A stretch of 41,240 nt of DNA from Synechocystis sp. PCC 6714 (GTDB lineage Bacteria > Cyanobacteriota > Cyanobacteriia > Cyanobacteriales > Microcystaceae): positions 1 to 41,240 of the forward strand of contig NZ_CP007545.1 of the NCBI RefSeq assembly GCF_000478825.2, given 5' to 3'. The notes under the pieces are model-generated. The model made no database searches, was not told the DNA's origin, and saw only the letters and a program-made list of their open reading frames with translations. The translations under genes were made by a program, and so were the position numbers. Positions within the stretch are counted from its first letter, which is position 1; the number at the start of each line of letters is the position of its first letter. Positions 9,431 to 17,498 of the stretch are shown piece by piece.

Positions 9431-9795
9431 TTGCAAGTTTTGTTCGATAAATACCGGCAAGTTCAACAATCCGTCAGGTTTCCATCGTCCTATGTTTTTC
9501 GGGGCAAACGGGTGGGGTCACATCTTCACCCTTCCATGGCCCACAAAATTTTGAAAGCGGCAACAGATAGGATTGGAGTGAGGGGAGTTTCTACCCATTC
9601 TTTCCGCCGCACTGCGTTAACTATGATGTGTCGCAAGGGTATTAATCTCCGGGTCATTCAGAAGATTAGTGGTCATAAAAATTTGAATGTGTTGTCCCAC
9701 TATCTGGAGGTTTCTGAACAGGAGAAGGAGCAGGCCCTATCTACAATCTCGTTTTAGAATTGAGTTAGTTTCCGGCCCGCGCACATCAGATTAAA
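9424..9795 (+). pseudogene. 3' fragment of a tyrosine recombinase gene
   Basis: A frame of 108 residues at 9431-9757 is about 90 percent identical to the C-terminal half of the intact recombinase at 37546-38112. It keeps HSFRR, the GHKNLNVLSHYL block with the catalytic tyrosine, and the SEQEKEQALSTISF end, but lacks the first catalytic arginine (TGCRIGEA in the intact gene), so it cannot be active. Similarity starts at CCAGCATTGCAAG and extends about 35 bases past the stop into the shared GTTAGTTTCCGG and CATCAGATTAA flank. It abuts the CyRepA1 remnant. Confidence 0.88.
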
Positions 9796-9796
9796 G

Positions 9797-11143
9797 CTAA
9801 AGGGGCATGGGTAACCTGACAGTGAATAAACTCCCTCGGCTTAATTCACTCTCGACAGTTAAATAACCCTTATGTTTAAAAGCGATCGCCTGGGCAATGG
9901 CCAACCCTAATCCTGCCCCTCCCTTTTGTCGAGACCGGGCCTCGTCCACCCGATAAAAACGCTCAAAAATTCGTTCTTGTTGATCTAGAGCAATGCCAAT
10001 TCCCGTATCTTGAACAGTAATAATCCCCATTTTTTCACTAGATACGAGACTAATATTGATACTTCCCTCGGCGGGGGTATAGTAAATGGCATTAGCAATT
10101 AAGTTTGAAACCAGTCTATAGAGTTGGGATTCATTACCCCAGACGTAAATTTCCTTGGAACTAACCTCACTGCTGAGATCAATTCCAGCGGCGATCGCCA
10201 ATTCTAAAAATTCTTCTGTAAGGTCACTAACTAAATCATTCAAGCAACAAAATGTCCAATCATTAGGTTCCGTTTCCTGTTCTAACCGACTTAACAGAAG
10301 TAGATCAGTAATTAATTGGCTGAGTCTTCTCCCCTGCCTTTCAACAGTTTGCAATAAAGTTTGGGTTTCGCAGTTATGATCGTTGTTAATGCACAATAGA
10401 GCTTCCACCGTGGCAATCAGACTAGCTAACGGTGATCGTAATTCGTGGGCAGCATTGGCTGTGAATTGTTGTTGTTGCTGATAGGACTGATAAATAGGCC
10501 CCATGGCTATCCCTGCTAACCCCCAACTGGACAGGGCAACTAACCCTAGGGCAACGGGTAAACTTATCCCTAAAACCCAAAGAATACGTCTATTTTCTGC
10601 ATCAAATGCGGTTAGATTCCTGCCAATTTGTAAGTATCCCCAGGATGATTGATTAACATTATCAGCACTATGTAAGATGGTAGTAAATTGACGATAGCGA
10701 TTACCGTTTAAGGTTTGAATTGTTTGCCAGGTCTCTTTATTTAACTGAGGGGATAAATTCGTTGGCTGATTCGGAGAAAAAACCAGCAGACGACCCCGAT
10801 AATCAAAAAGACGGATGTAATAAAGACGGCGATCGCTGATGCCAATGGTATGGCGTTCGATCAGGGTTGGATTAGTCCGACAAGGCTGATTAACTAAGCA
10901 GAGATCCGGGAAAATTTGTTGCAATACTTCCGTGGGACTTGAATTATTAGGCAACATTGGTTCCAAACTATCATGTAATGTCCCGGCGATCGATTCAATT
11001 TCTCGCTCTAAAGCGACCCAATTAGCCTGCACAATAGAACGATATACTCCTAATCCTAAAACGCCAAGAATTCCACCCATCACTAAAGCATACCAGAGGG
11101 CTAATCGTAGACGACTACGAGCAAACAAACGATGGGTATTCAT
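9797..11143 (-). CDS. nrsS: Sensor histidine kinase of the nickel-resistance cluster (NrsS-like)
   Basis: The 448-residue protein has an N-terminal membrane helix (ALWYALVMGGILGVLGLGVY), a periplasmic domain of about 150 residues, a second helix (ILWVLGISLPVALGLVALSSW), then a HisKA domain with AAHELRSPLASL (phospho-histidine near residue 235) and an HATPase domain with NLIANAIYYTP, DTGIGIALDQQERIFERFYR and GGAGLGLAIA. The stop overlaps nothing downstream; the start overlaps the regulator gene by four bases. Position next to an OmpR-type regulator and upstream of pump genes matches nrsRS of Synechocystis, which senses Ni2+. The metal specificity here is inferred from context. Confidence 0.85.
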   Translation of the reverse strand: MNTHRLFARSRLRLALWYALVMGGILGVLGLGVYRSIVQANWVALEREIESIAGTLHDSLEPMLPNNSSPTEVLQQIFPDLCLVNQPCRTNPTLIERHTIGISDRRLYYIRLFDYRGRLLVFSPNQPTNLSPQLNKETWQTIQTLNGNRYRQFTTILHSADNVNQSSWGYLQIGRNLTAFDAENRRILWVLGISLPVALGLVALSSWGLAGIAMGPIYQSYQQQQQFTANAAHELRSPLASLIATVEALLCINNDHNCETQTLLQTVERQGRRLSQLITDLLLLSRLEQETEPNDWTFCCLNDLVSDLTEEFLELAIAAGIDLSSEVSSKEIYVWGNESQLYRLVSNLIANAIYYTPAEGSINISLVSSEKMGIITVQDTGIGIALDQQERIFERFYRVDEARSRQKGGAGLGLAIAQAIAFKHKGYLTVESELSRGSLFTVRLPMPL

Positions 11144-11835
11144 GGCGAAAGATTAAACCGATAGCCTTGACCTGGTACGGTTTCAATGGGACAAGGACAG
11201 TTATACTGGGCTAATTTACGACGAATTAAACGCATTTGAGCTGCCACTACATTACTCATAGGCTCCTCATCAAGATCCCAGAGTTGTTGGCGAATTTTAC
11301 TCCCGGCAATGATTTGCCCTGGATTTTGCATTAGGTATTGAAAAATTTGGAATTCTTTGATCGTTAAATTAATTTTTTGGTGTTGATGAGCCGAAGTCAT
11401 AACTATTAGTAAATTATTGCCAGGGTCAAGACTAAAATTACCCATGGTCAAAATTTGCGGCTGAAATTGCGGCGATCGCCGTTGTAGGGCCCTTAATCTT
11501 GCTAATAGTTCCGCCATCACAAAGGGTTTTATTAGATAATCATCTGCTCCTGCGTCTAGCCCTTCCACTCGATTTTCCGGTTCTCCTAAAGCAGTTAACA
11601 TCAAAATTGGTAAGGAATTTCCTTGGGCCCGCAATTTTTGACATAGTCCCAAACCAGATAAACCTGGCAGTAACCAATCCACAACAGCAACGGTGTAATC
11701 TGTCCATTGATTATCCAAATAGTCCCAAGCCTGGGAGCCATCCGTCACCCAATCCACCACATATTTTTCACTGACTAGCACTTTCTTAATAGCCAGTCCT
11801 AAATCTGTTTCATCTTCCACCAATAAAATTCGCAC
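11140..11835 (-). CDS. nrsR: OmpR-family response regulator (NrsR-like)
   Basis: The 231-residue protein has a receiver domain starting MRILLVEDETDLG, with the phospho-acceptor aspartate in VVDWLLPG near residue 53 and the KPF lysine near residue 104. A winged-helix DNA-binding domain with LTIKEFQIFQYLMQNPGQII and ending TVPGQGYRFNL follows. It is co-transcribed with the kinase gene (four-base overlap). In Synechocystis NrsR activates nrsBACD from a divergent promoter; here a toxin-antitoxin pair lies between them. A tandem TTTCA pair with an 11-base period upstream of the pump genes (12706-12721) is a plausible target. Confidence 0.85.
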   Translation of the reverse strand: MRILLVEDETDLGLAIKKVLVSEKYVVDWVTDGSQAWDYLDNQWTDYTVAVVDWLLPGLSGLGLCQKLRAQGNSLPILMLTALGEPENRVEGLDAGADDYLIKPFVMAELLARLRALQRRSPQFQPQILTMGNFSLDPGNNLLIVMTSAHQHQKINLTIKEFQIFQYLMQNPGQIIAGSKIRQQLWDLDEEPMSNVVAAQMRLIRRKLAQYNCPCPIETVPGQGYRFNLSP

Positions 11836-11911
11836 TTTGATTTAGCTTAACTAATGACCAGGTTTGATATTTTAAGTTGTCTAATTCCTAAATTTGTAAG
11901 AATTTAATTGT

Positions 11912-11930
11912 AATTTCTTGCTTAGAAATT
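11912..11930. promoter_or_regulatory. Inverted repeat upstream of the response-regulator gene
   Basis: AATTTCT (11912-11918) and AGAAATT (11924-11930) form a perfect 7-bp palindrome with a 5-base loop. It lies between the end of the DUF3368 gene and the start of the divergently placed regulator gene, about 80 bases upstream of the latter. It may be an operator or a weak transcript end for the toxin-antitoxin pair. Confidence 0.35.
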
Positions 11931-12425
11931 TTATGAATTTTCTTCTCCAGCTTCCTGGAGAATTCGAGCATAAAGGGTAGGACTAACTCTAAAGCCAGCT
12001 TGTTTAATCAATCGGTCAAGAATTGGACGTAGCATTGGAATCATTCCCTGTTGTTTAGCATTAATTAATAAACCCAAAAGACCTCTGAGTTTTAGCCCAT
12101 AGTTAGTAGCAATATCTCTGCCAAGCCGCTCATCAATGAGTAGTCTTTCTGCATCAATCTCAATGGCAAGGGCGATCGCTTCACTTTCACCTGGATCGAG
12201 CATTTGGGCTAGTGTATTAAGCATTTGAACATTAGTCGGTGATCGGATTGCTAACCACCCAGAATCGAGCAAAGATAGGATCGTAGGCTGAAGAACGGGT
12301 AAACGATTAAGTTCTGAATATACAGCAGGGGGAATCAGAATTGTGGGATAAATGCGTTGCAAAAGTGAAATCTCTCCGATGATGAGCAGATTGCTGATCG
12401 GTGAAGTGTTACTCACGATAATCAT
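11931..12425 (-). CDS. DUF3368-type PIN-like toxin
   Basis: The 164-residue protein starts MIIVSNTSPISNLLIIGEISLLQRIYPTI, the usual N-terminus of DUF3368 proteins, with LDPGESEAIALAIE near residue 93 and LLIDERLGRDIATNYGLKLRGLLGLL near residue 110. These are the acidic motifs of a PIN-like ribonuclease fold, although the first aspartate is replaced by SNTSP as is common in this family. It overlaps the preceding UPF0175 gene by one base, so the two are translationally coupled as an antitoxin-toxin pair. The pair may stabilise the surrounding DNA. Confidence 0.85.
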   Translation of the reverse strand: MIIVSNTSPISNLLIIGEISLLQRIYPTILIPPAVYSELNRLPVLQPTILSLLDSGWLAIRSPTNVQMLNTLAQMLDPGESEAIALAIEIDAERLLIDERLGRDIATNYGLKLRGLLGLLINAKQQGMIPMLRPILDRLIKQAGFRVSPTLYARILQEAGEENS

Positions 12426-12661
12426 TACCAGCCATCTTCTTGAAGACTTTTGAGATCTTGCTCTAGGTCTTCAGTGTTGTAATGAATACAGATACCCCGA
12501 CTGGCAAGTAATTGCTGAAATTCTATTTGATTTAAACTAGCGAGTTGGCTAGCAGTTCCTAGGGTAATACGCTCTTGTTGAAACAATGAAATCGCCAGTT
12601 CAGTACGGAGATCTGCTGGATTAATTTCGATGGCATCGGGAAGATCGAGGATGATTTGCAT
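12425..12661 (-). CDS. UPF0175-family antitoxin
   Basis: The 78-residue protein shows the UPF0175 pattern: an N-terminal strand MQIILDLPD, then LRTELAISLFQQERITLGTASQLASLNQIEFQQLLASRGI, a helix-turn-helix-like core, and an acidic C-terminus YNTEDLEQDLKSL. UPF0175 genes are regularly found upstream of DUF3368 toxins, exactly as here. The start lies 115 bases from the divergent nrsB-like gene, so the two transcription units share an upstream region. Confidence 0.85.
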   Translation of the reverse strand: MQIILDLPDAIEINPADLRTELAISLFQQERITLGTASQLASLNQIEFQQLLASRGICIHYNTEDLEQDLKSLQEDGW

Positions 12662-12705
12662 CAGCTAGATTCCTTAAACAGGATTTTGTCGATTCTACTT
12701 TGGAT

Positions 12706-12721
12706 TTTCACCTGAATTTCA
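12706..12721 (+). promoter_or_regulatory. Candidate response-regulator operator upstream of nrsB
   Basis: Two TTTCA pentamers at 12706-12710 and 12717-12721 are spaced by 11 bases, the spacing usual for OmpR/PhoB-family dimers. They lie about 60 bases upstream of the pump operon, whose likely regulator is encoded at 11140-11835. The assignment is an inference from spacing and context. Confidence 0.4.
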
Positions 12722-12776
12722 TACCCTATCTGGCAAACTGGGAAAAATCTTGGACAAATTCCCAATTTGAGATGGT

Positions 12777-13439
12777 GTGATGAAAACGATTCAATTAGCA
12801 AGTTCCTTTCTGGCCCTGGGTTTGACCCTAGCAGTACCTAACCTGGCGATCGCCCATGTGGGGCACGGTGACGAGTTCCAAGCGGAAGGTGGCATTAATC
12901 GGGTGGCGGTGAATGCAGAAACCGATTCTGTGTTGGGCATTGTGGTGGAACCGATCGCCTCTGCGCCGGATGGCAATGGCGGAGTTTATATTCCTGCCAC
13001 AGCATTGGTAGACGGAGGAGATAGGCAACTGGTGTTTGTGCAGTATGAAGGGTTTTATGAGCCGGTGCCGGTGAAAACGGGAGCGACCCAGGGGGAATTG
13101 ATTGAAATCACTGAAGGATTATCGGTGGGGGAAAAGTTAGTTACCCAGGGCTCTTTATCCCTTTATGCTGAATCCCGCAAAACTCAAACGGCAGAGACTG
13201 AGACCAAAGAGCCGATTGTAGCTGAGTCTACGACAACAGGGACTTCTGAAACGGCTTCCCCTGCGGAGACTACAAGCACTCCTCCCAATGAAACCCAGGC
13301 AAGTCCCCCCATGGCCACAGAATCAGGATTACCCGTTTTACCGATCGCCTTGGGAGGATTAGGGGTTATTGGGGCTGGAATTCTGGGATTACGAGCTTAT
13401 AACCTGAGTCGCAAAGGCAAAAACATTTTTGGCAAATAA
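12777..13439 (+). CDS. nrsB: NrsB-like periplasmic adaptor, short form
   Basis: The 220-residue protein has a signal peptide (LASSFLALGLTLAVPNLAIA), a short His-containing mature start (HVGHGDEF) seen in CzcB-type adaptors, and then the membrane-proximal adaptor region VYIPATALVDGGDRQLVFVQ...FYEPVPVKTGATQGELIEITEGLSVGEKLVTQGSL. A Thr/Pro/Glu-rich linker (residues about 140-185) and a C-terminal membrane helix (PIALGGLGVIGAGILGLRAY) follow. Full CzcB proteins also carry a lipoyl domain and helical hairpin, which are missing here. It is 39 bases upstream of the RND pump gene, in the order of nrsBACD. Confidence 0.75.
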   Translation: MMKTIQLASSFLALGLTLAVPNLAIAHVGHGDEFQAEGGINRVAVNAETDSVLGIVVEPIASAPDGNGGVYIPATALVDGGDRQLVFVQYEGFYEPVPVKTGATQGELIEITEGLSVGEKLVTQGSLSLYAESRKTQTAETETKEPIVAESTTTGTSETASPAETTSTPPNETQASPPMATESGLPVLPIALGGLGVIGAGILGLRAYNLSRKGKNIFGK

Positions 13440-13477
13440 GTTTAATTTTCCTCTCCAGCCCTTGCCCCCATTGACTT

Positions 13478-16400
13478 ATGTTGAATAATCTTCTCAATCA
13501 AATTCTCAAAACTTCGATCGCCCAACGCTGGTTTATTGTCATTGCGGCCATTGGCATCACCATTTGGGGAGTCATTAGTGTTGCCCAAATGCCCCTGGAT
13601 GTGTTTCCTGAGTTTGCCCCACCCCAGGTGGATATTCACACCGAAGCCCCCGGCCTAGCACCGGAAGAAGTGGAAACCCAAATCACCGTTCCCATTGAAA
13701 GTGCCGTCAACGGTTTACCGGGGGTAACAACGGTGCGGTCTTCTTCTAAGGTTGGCCTGTCCATGGTGAGTGTGGTCTTCGATCAAGATGCGGATGTTTA
13801 TAAGGCCCGTCAAACGGTGACGGAACGCCTGCAACAGGTCACTAATCAACTACCGGAAGGTAGCCATCCCCCGGAAATTTCTCCCCTGGTTTCTCCCTTG
13901 GGGACGATTTTGCAATATGCCTTTACGGTCAATGGTGAGGGAAGTTCGGACTTAATGGAGTTACGACGACTACTAGAAACCACGGTAAGTAATCAAGTTT
14001 TATCGGTACCTGGGGTATCTCAAGTCACCATCTATGGTGGTGATGAACGTCAGGAACAGGTTTTAGTCGATCCGGCCAAACTGCGTTCCCTCAAAGTTTC
14101 CCTCAATGAAGTTACCCAAGCCAGTGCTGGAGCAAATTCCAATGCCCCAGGGGGATTCTTAATTGGCGGCGGCCAGGAATTGCTGGTACGGGGACTGGGT
14201 CAAATAAAAGCCGTTGATGACCTGCGGCGATCGGTGGTCAAAGTGGTGGACGGCCAACCTATCTTGCTAGAGGATGTGGCCGAAGTTACAACCGGCAGTG
14301 CCCTCAAGCGGGGAGATGCTAGCTTTAACGGCCAACCGGCCATTGTAATGATGGTCAATAAACAACCCGATGTGGATACGCCAACGGTCACTAAAGCAGT
14401 CGAAGCGGCGATCGCCTCGCTAAAACCAACGTTTCCCGCCGATGTGCAGATTGCCCAAACTTTTCGCCAAGCGAACTTTATTGACTCCGCCATTCGCAAC
14501 GTCAGCAGATCTCTGCTGGAAGGGATTGTCATCGTGTCGGTAATTATGTTGATTTTCTTGATGAATTGGCGGACAGCCGTGATTACCTTAACGGCTATTC
14601 CCCTCTCATTGCTGATTGGTCTAATGTTCATGAAAGCCTGGGGATTGGGCATTAATACCATGACCCTAGGGGGGCTAGTCGTGGCGATCGGTTCCGTGGT
14701 GGATGACTCCATTGTAGACATGGAAAATTGCTACCGGGGATTACGAACCAACCAAGCCGAGGGCAATCCCAAGCATCCCCTGCGGGTAGTTTATGACACT
14801 TCGGTGGAAGTCCGATTAGCCGTGATCTTTTCCACGGTGATCATCGTGGTAGTTTTCGCACCCATTTTCAGCCTAACGGGGGTAGAGGGACGTATTTTTG
14901 CGCCCATGGGTTTGGCCTATTTACTCTGCATTGGTGCTTCCACCCTGGTAGCCATGACCGTTTCCCCTGCTCTGTGTGGAATTCTTCTAGCTAACCAACG
15001 GCTCCCCCAGGAGGGCACCTTTGTCTCGCGATGGGCAGAGAGGTTATATCGTCCGTTGTTAAATTTTTCCCTGCGGGCACCCCAAATCATTTTGAGCGTA
15101 GCTCTGATCGCCTTGATCGCCTCCGTTTCTTTGGTTCCCAGCCTGGGGCGGGTTTTCCTGCCGGAGTTTCGGGAGAAGTCCATGGTTAATTCTATGGTTC
15201 TCTTTCCAGGGGTTTCCCTCGATATGACCAATCGGGCTGGGATAGCCCTATTTAATAACCTCAAGGATAATCCCCTTTATGAATGGGTACAAATTCGAGC
15301 TGGTCGTGCGCCGGGGGATGCCGATGGGGCTGGGGTCAGTATGGCCCACGTTGATGTGGAATTGAGTGATGAAGCGCTCAAAGACCGGGAGGGTAGTGTT
15401 AAACAGTTACGGGAAGCCTTTAACCAATTGCCGGGGGTAGCTTCCAATATGGGGGGCTTTATTTCCCACCGCATGGATGAGGTGTTATCAGGGGTCAGAA
15501 GTGCGATCGCCGTTAAAATCTTTGGCCCAGACCTACAGGAACTAAGGGCTATCGGGGAGCAGGTACAAGAAGCCATGAAAACTGTGCCGGGGATTGTTGA
15601 CCTCCAACTAGAACCCCAGCTACCCATCCGTCAAGTGCAAATTCACTATGACCGCACCGCCGCCGCCCAGTATGGGTTAAAGATGGCTGATATTTCCGCC
15701 GTAGTGGAAACGGCCTTAAATGGACGGGTTGTGTCCCAAGTGCCTGAAGATCAACAATTGATCAATGTGGTGGTGATGATACCGGAGACTGAGCGCAATA
15801 GTCTCGATGCCATCGGCGCAATTCCCATTAGTACGCCCACTGGTCAGATAACTACCCTAGGGGATGTAGCTAAGGTGGAATACGGCATGGGAGCCAATGT
15901 CGTTAACCGTGAAGATGTTTCTCGCTTAATTGTGGTTTCCGCCAACGTGTCTGAGCGGGATTTAGGTAGTGTCGTGGGGGATGTGCAAGCTCAAATTCAA
16001 CAAAAGGTACAACTTCCCCAGGGCTATTTCATCGAATATGGTGGTCAGTTTGAGTCAGAACAACGGGCAACTAATAGTCTGCTTCTCTTTAGTTTTATTG
16101 CCGCCTTGGTGATTGGAGTGTTGATGTTCTTTTCAGTTAAATCTCTCCCAGCAACGATCGCCATTATGATCAACCTCCCCCTAGCCCTAATTGGGGGTTT
16201 GCTATCCGTTGTTTTCACCGGCGGAGTCATTTCTATTGCTTCCCTAGTGGGTTTTATTACCCTCTTTGGAGTGGCAGTACGGAATGGGTTACTGCTGGTG
16301 GATAACTACAACCAGAAATTTGCCCAGGGAATGAAACTCAAGGAAACCATTTTTAAAGGGTCTATGGAACGGGTCAATGCTATTCTAATGACTGCTTTAA

Positions 16401-16642
16401 CTTCAGCTTTGGGGATGTTACCCCTTGCTACGGCCAGCAGTGCAGGTAATGAAATTCTCCAACCTTTGGCGATCGTTGTGCTTGGCGGTTTATGTACTTC
16501 TACGGCTTTAACCCTGTTGGTGATTCCTGCCCTCTATGCCAAATTCGGTAAATGGTTAATGCCCAAACGGCCCACCAATGTAGATCAAATTACTCCCTTT
16601 ATCCGTAACGATACAGTGAGTGCCCAAAAATCGAATTTTTAA
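13478..16642 (+). CDS. nrsA: Heavy-metal efflux RND transporter (CzcA/NrsA-like)
   Basis: The 1054-residue inner-membrane pump has HME-RND features: an N-terminal helix (RWFIVIAAIGITIWGVISV), the periplasmic motif PLDVFPEFAPPQVDIHTEAPGL, a second-half repeat, and the proton-relay helix GSVVDDSIVDMEN near residue 410 with two aspartates and a glutamate. LTALTSALGMLPLA near the end is also typical. It would export divalent metal ions (probably Ni2+, from the cluster's likeness to nrs) out of the periplasm or cytoplasm. A clear intrinsic terminator follows the stop. Confidence 0.93.
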   Translation: MLNNLLNQILKTSIAQRWFIVIAAIGITIWGVISVAQMPLDVFPEFAPPQVDIHTEAPGLAPEEVETQITVPIESAVNGLPGVTTVRSSSKVGLSMVSVVFDQDADVYKARQTVTERLQQVTNQLPEGSHPPEISPLVSPLGTILQYAFTVNGEGSSDLMELRRLLETTVSNQVLSVPGVSQVTIYGGDERQEQVLVDPAKLRSLKVSLNEVTQASAGANSNAPGGFLIGGGQELLVRGLGQIKAVDDLRRSVVKVVDGQPILLEDVAEVTTGSALKRGDASFNGQPAIVMMVNKQPDVDTPTVTKAVEAAIASLKPTFPADVQIAQTFRQANFIDSAIRNVSRSLLEGIVIVSVIMLIFLMNWRTAVITLTAIPLSLLIGLMFMKAWGLGINTMTLGGLVVAIGSVVDDSIVDMENCYRGLRTNQAEGNPKHPLRVVYDTSVEVRLAVIFSTVIIVVVFAPIFSLTGVEGRIFAPMGLAYLLCIGASTLVAMTVSPALCGILLANQRLPQEGTFVSRWAERLYRPLLNFSLRAPQIILSVALIALIASVSLVPSLGRVFLPEFREKSMVNSMVLFPGVSLDMTNRAGIALFNNLKDNPLYEWVQIRAGRAPGDADGAGVSMAHVDVELSDEALKDREGSVKQLREAFNQLPGVASNMGGFISHRMDEVLSGVRSAIAVKIFGPDLQELRAIGEQVQEAMKTVPGIVDLQLEPQLPIRQVQIHYDRTAAAQYGLKMADISAVVETALNGRVVSQVPEDQQLINVVVMIPETERNSLDAIGAIPISTPTGQITTLGDVAKVEYGMGANVVNREDVSRLIVVSANVSERDLGSVVGDVQAQIQQKVQLPQGYFIEYGGQFESEQRATNSLLLFSFIAALVIGVLMFFSVKSLPATIAIMINLPLALIGGLLSVVFTGGVISIASLVGFITLFGVAVRNGLLLVDNYNQKFAQGMKLKETIFKGSMERVNAILMTALTSALGMLPLATASSAGNEILQPLAIVVLGGLCTSTALTLLVIPALYAKFGKWLMPKRPTNVDQITPFIRNDTVSAQKSNF

Positions 16643-16654
16643 ACGTGAATTTTT

Positions 16655-16697
16655 ATCTCTCCTTATCTGTTTTTAAGAACATTAGGAGAGATTTTTT
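16655..16697 (+). terminator. Intrinsic terminator after nrsA
   Basis: ATCTCTCCT (16655-16663) pairs with AGGAGAGAT (16684-16692), followed directly by a run of five or more T. This is a clear stem and U tract, although the loop is 20 bases. It probably reduces read-through from nrsBA into nrsCD, or the next genes have their own promoter. Confidence 0.65.
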
Positions 16698-16724
16698 ATC
16701 TATACTTTTGGCTGGTTAACTTTC

Positions 16725-17408
16725 ATGACCATTACTCAAAATCTGACTCGCTATAATCGCCATCCCCGAAGGGCTAAAAAATCATCTTGGTCGCCCCATT
16801 TTGCCCTGGTGGCTTTGTTATTTGCCCTATGTTTGGCAACTTTTGTCAAAAAGTCTCCTGAACCCGAAAAAATTAATCCCTTTTTTGGGCATTTACCGCC
16901 CCTAGCAATGGAAGGGGGTGACCCTTATATTAGAGCTTTAATGCGGACGATTTCTGCCAGTGAATCTAATGGTAAAAATCCCTATATTCTGCTTTATGGC
17001 GGCCAACATATCCATGATTTAAGCCATCATCCCAATACCTGTATCCCTATTAAAACAAAAGTAAATCAAGGGCTCTGCTCCACAGCGGCAGGACGTTATC
17101 AATTTTTGACTAAAACTTGGCAGGAAAAAGCGGCTTTATATCATCCTCAACGTCAAATAAGAAAAATAAACTATAGTTTTGACCCTGAATCCCAGGATTT
17201 AGTTACCTATCGATGGCTGATGGATCAACACCATTGGGGCATAGACCTTTCCACCCAATTGCAAAAGGGTCAGGTTGAAGAAGTATTGAAAAAGCTTTCT
17301 CCCACTTGGACAAGTCTAGGTCATGGTATTGAAGACAATATTATGACTGCTTCTCTGCCAACAATTTATCAAAAACTGTTGGCGGAGGAACTCGCCCAAG
17401 CTAATTAA
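16725..17408 (+). CDS. nrsC: Lysozyme-like membrane-anchored protein (NrsC-like, GH104 type)
   Basis: The 227-residue protein has an N-terminal membrane anchor (HFALVALLFALCLATFV) and a periplasmic domain resembling lambda-type endolysin: RTISASESNGKNPYILLYGG near residue 72 with the likely catalytic glutamate, SHHPNTCIPI, and STAAGRYQFLTKTWQ near residue 120. NrsC of Synechocystis is also a lysozyme-like protein within the nickel operon, which supports the assignment. A role in opening the peptidoglycan for the pump complex is speculation. The ATG at 16725 is 28 bases after the terminator T run. Confidence 0.83.
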   Translation: MTITQNLTRYNRHPRRAKKSSWSPHFALVALLFALCLATFVKKSPEPEKINPFFGHLPPLAMEGGDPYIRALMRTISASESNGKNPYILLYGGQHIHDLSHHPNTCIPIKTKVNQGLCSTAAGRYQFLTKTWQEKAALYHPQRQIRKINYSFDPESQDLVTYRWLMDQHHWGIDLSTQLQKGQVEEVLKKLSPTWTSLGHGIEDNIMTASLPTIYQKLLAEELAQAN

Positions 17409-17498
17409 CAAACCATTTAGCCCTAACCACTATTGGGCAAGTAATATCCCCCCTGGGGGCATAAAATAGAGATCAACTTTCTCCTCTCCATCAGCACC

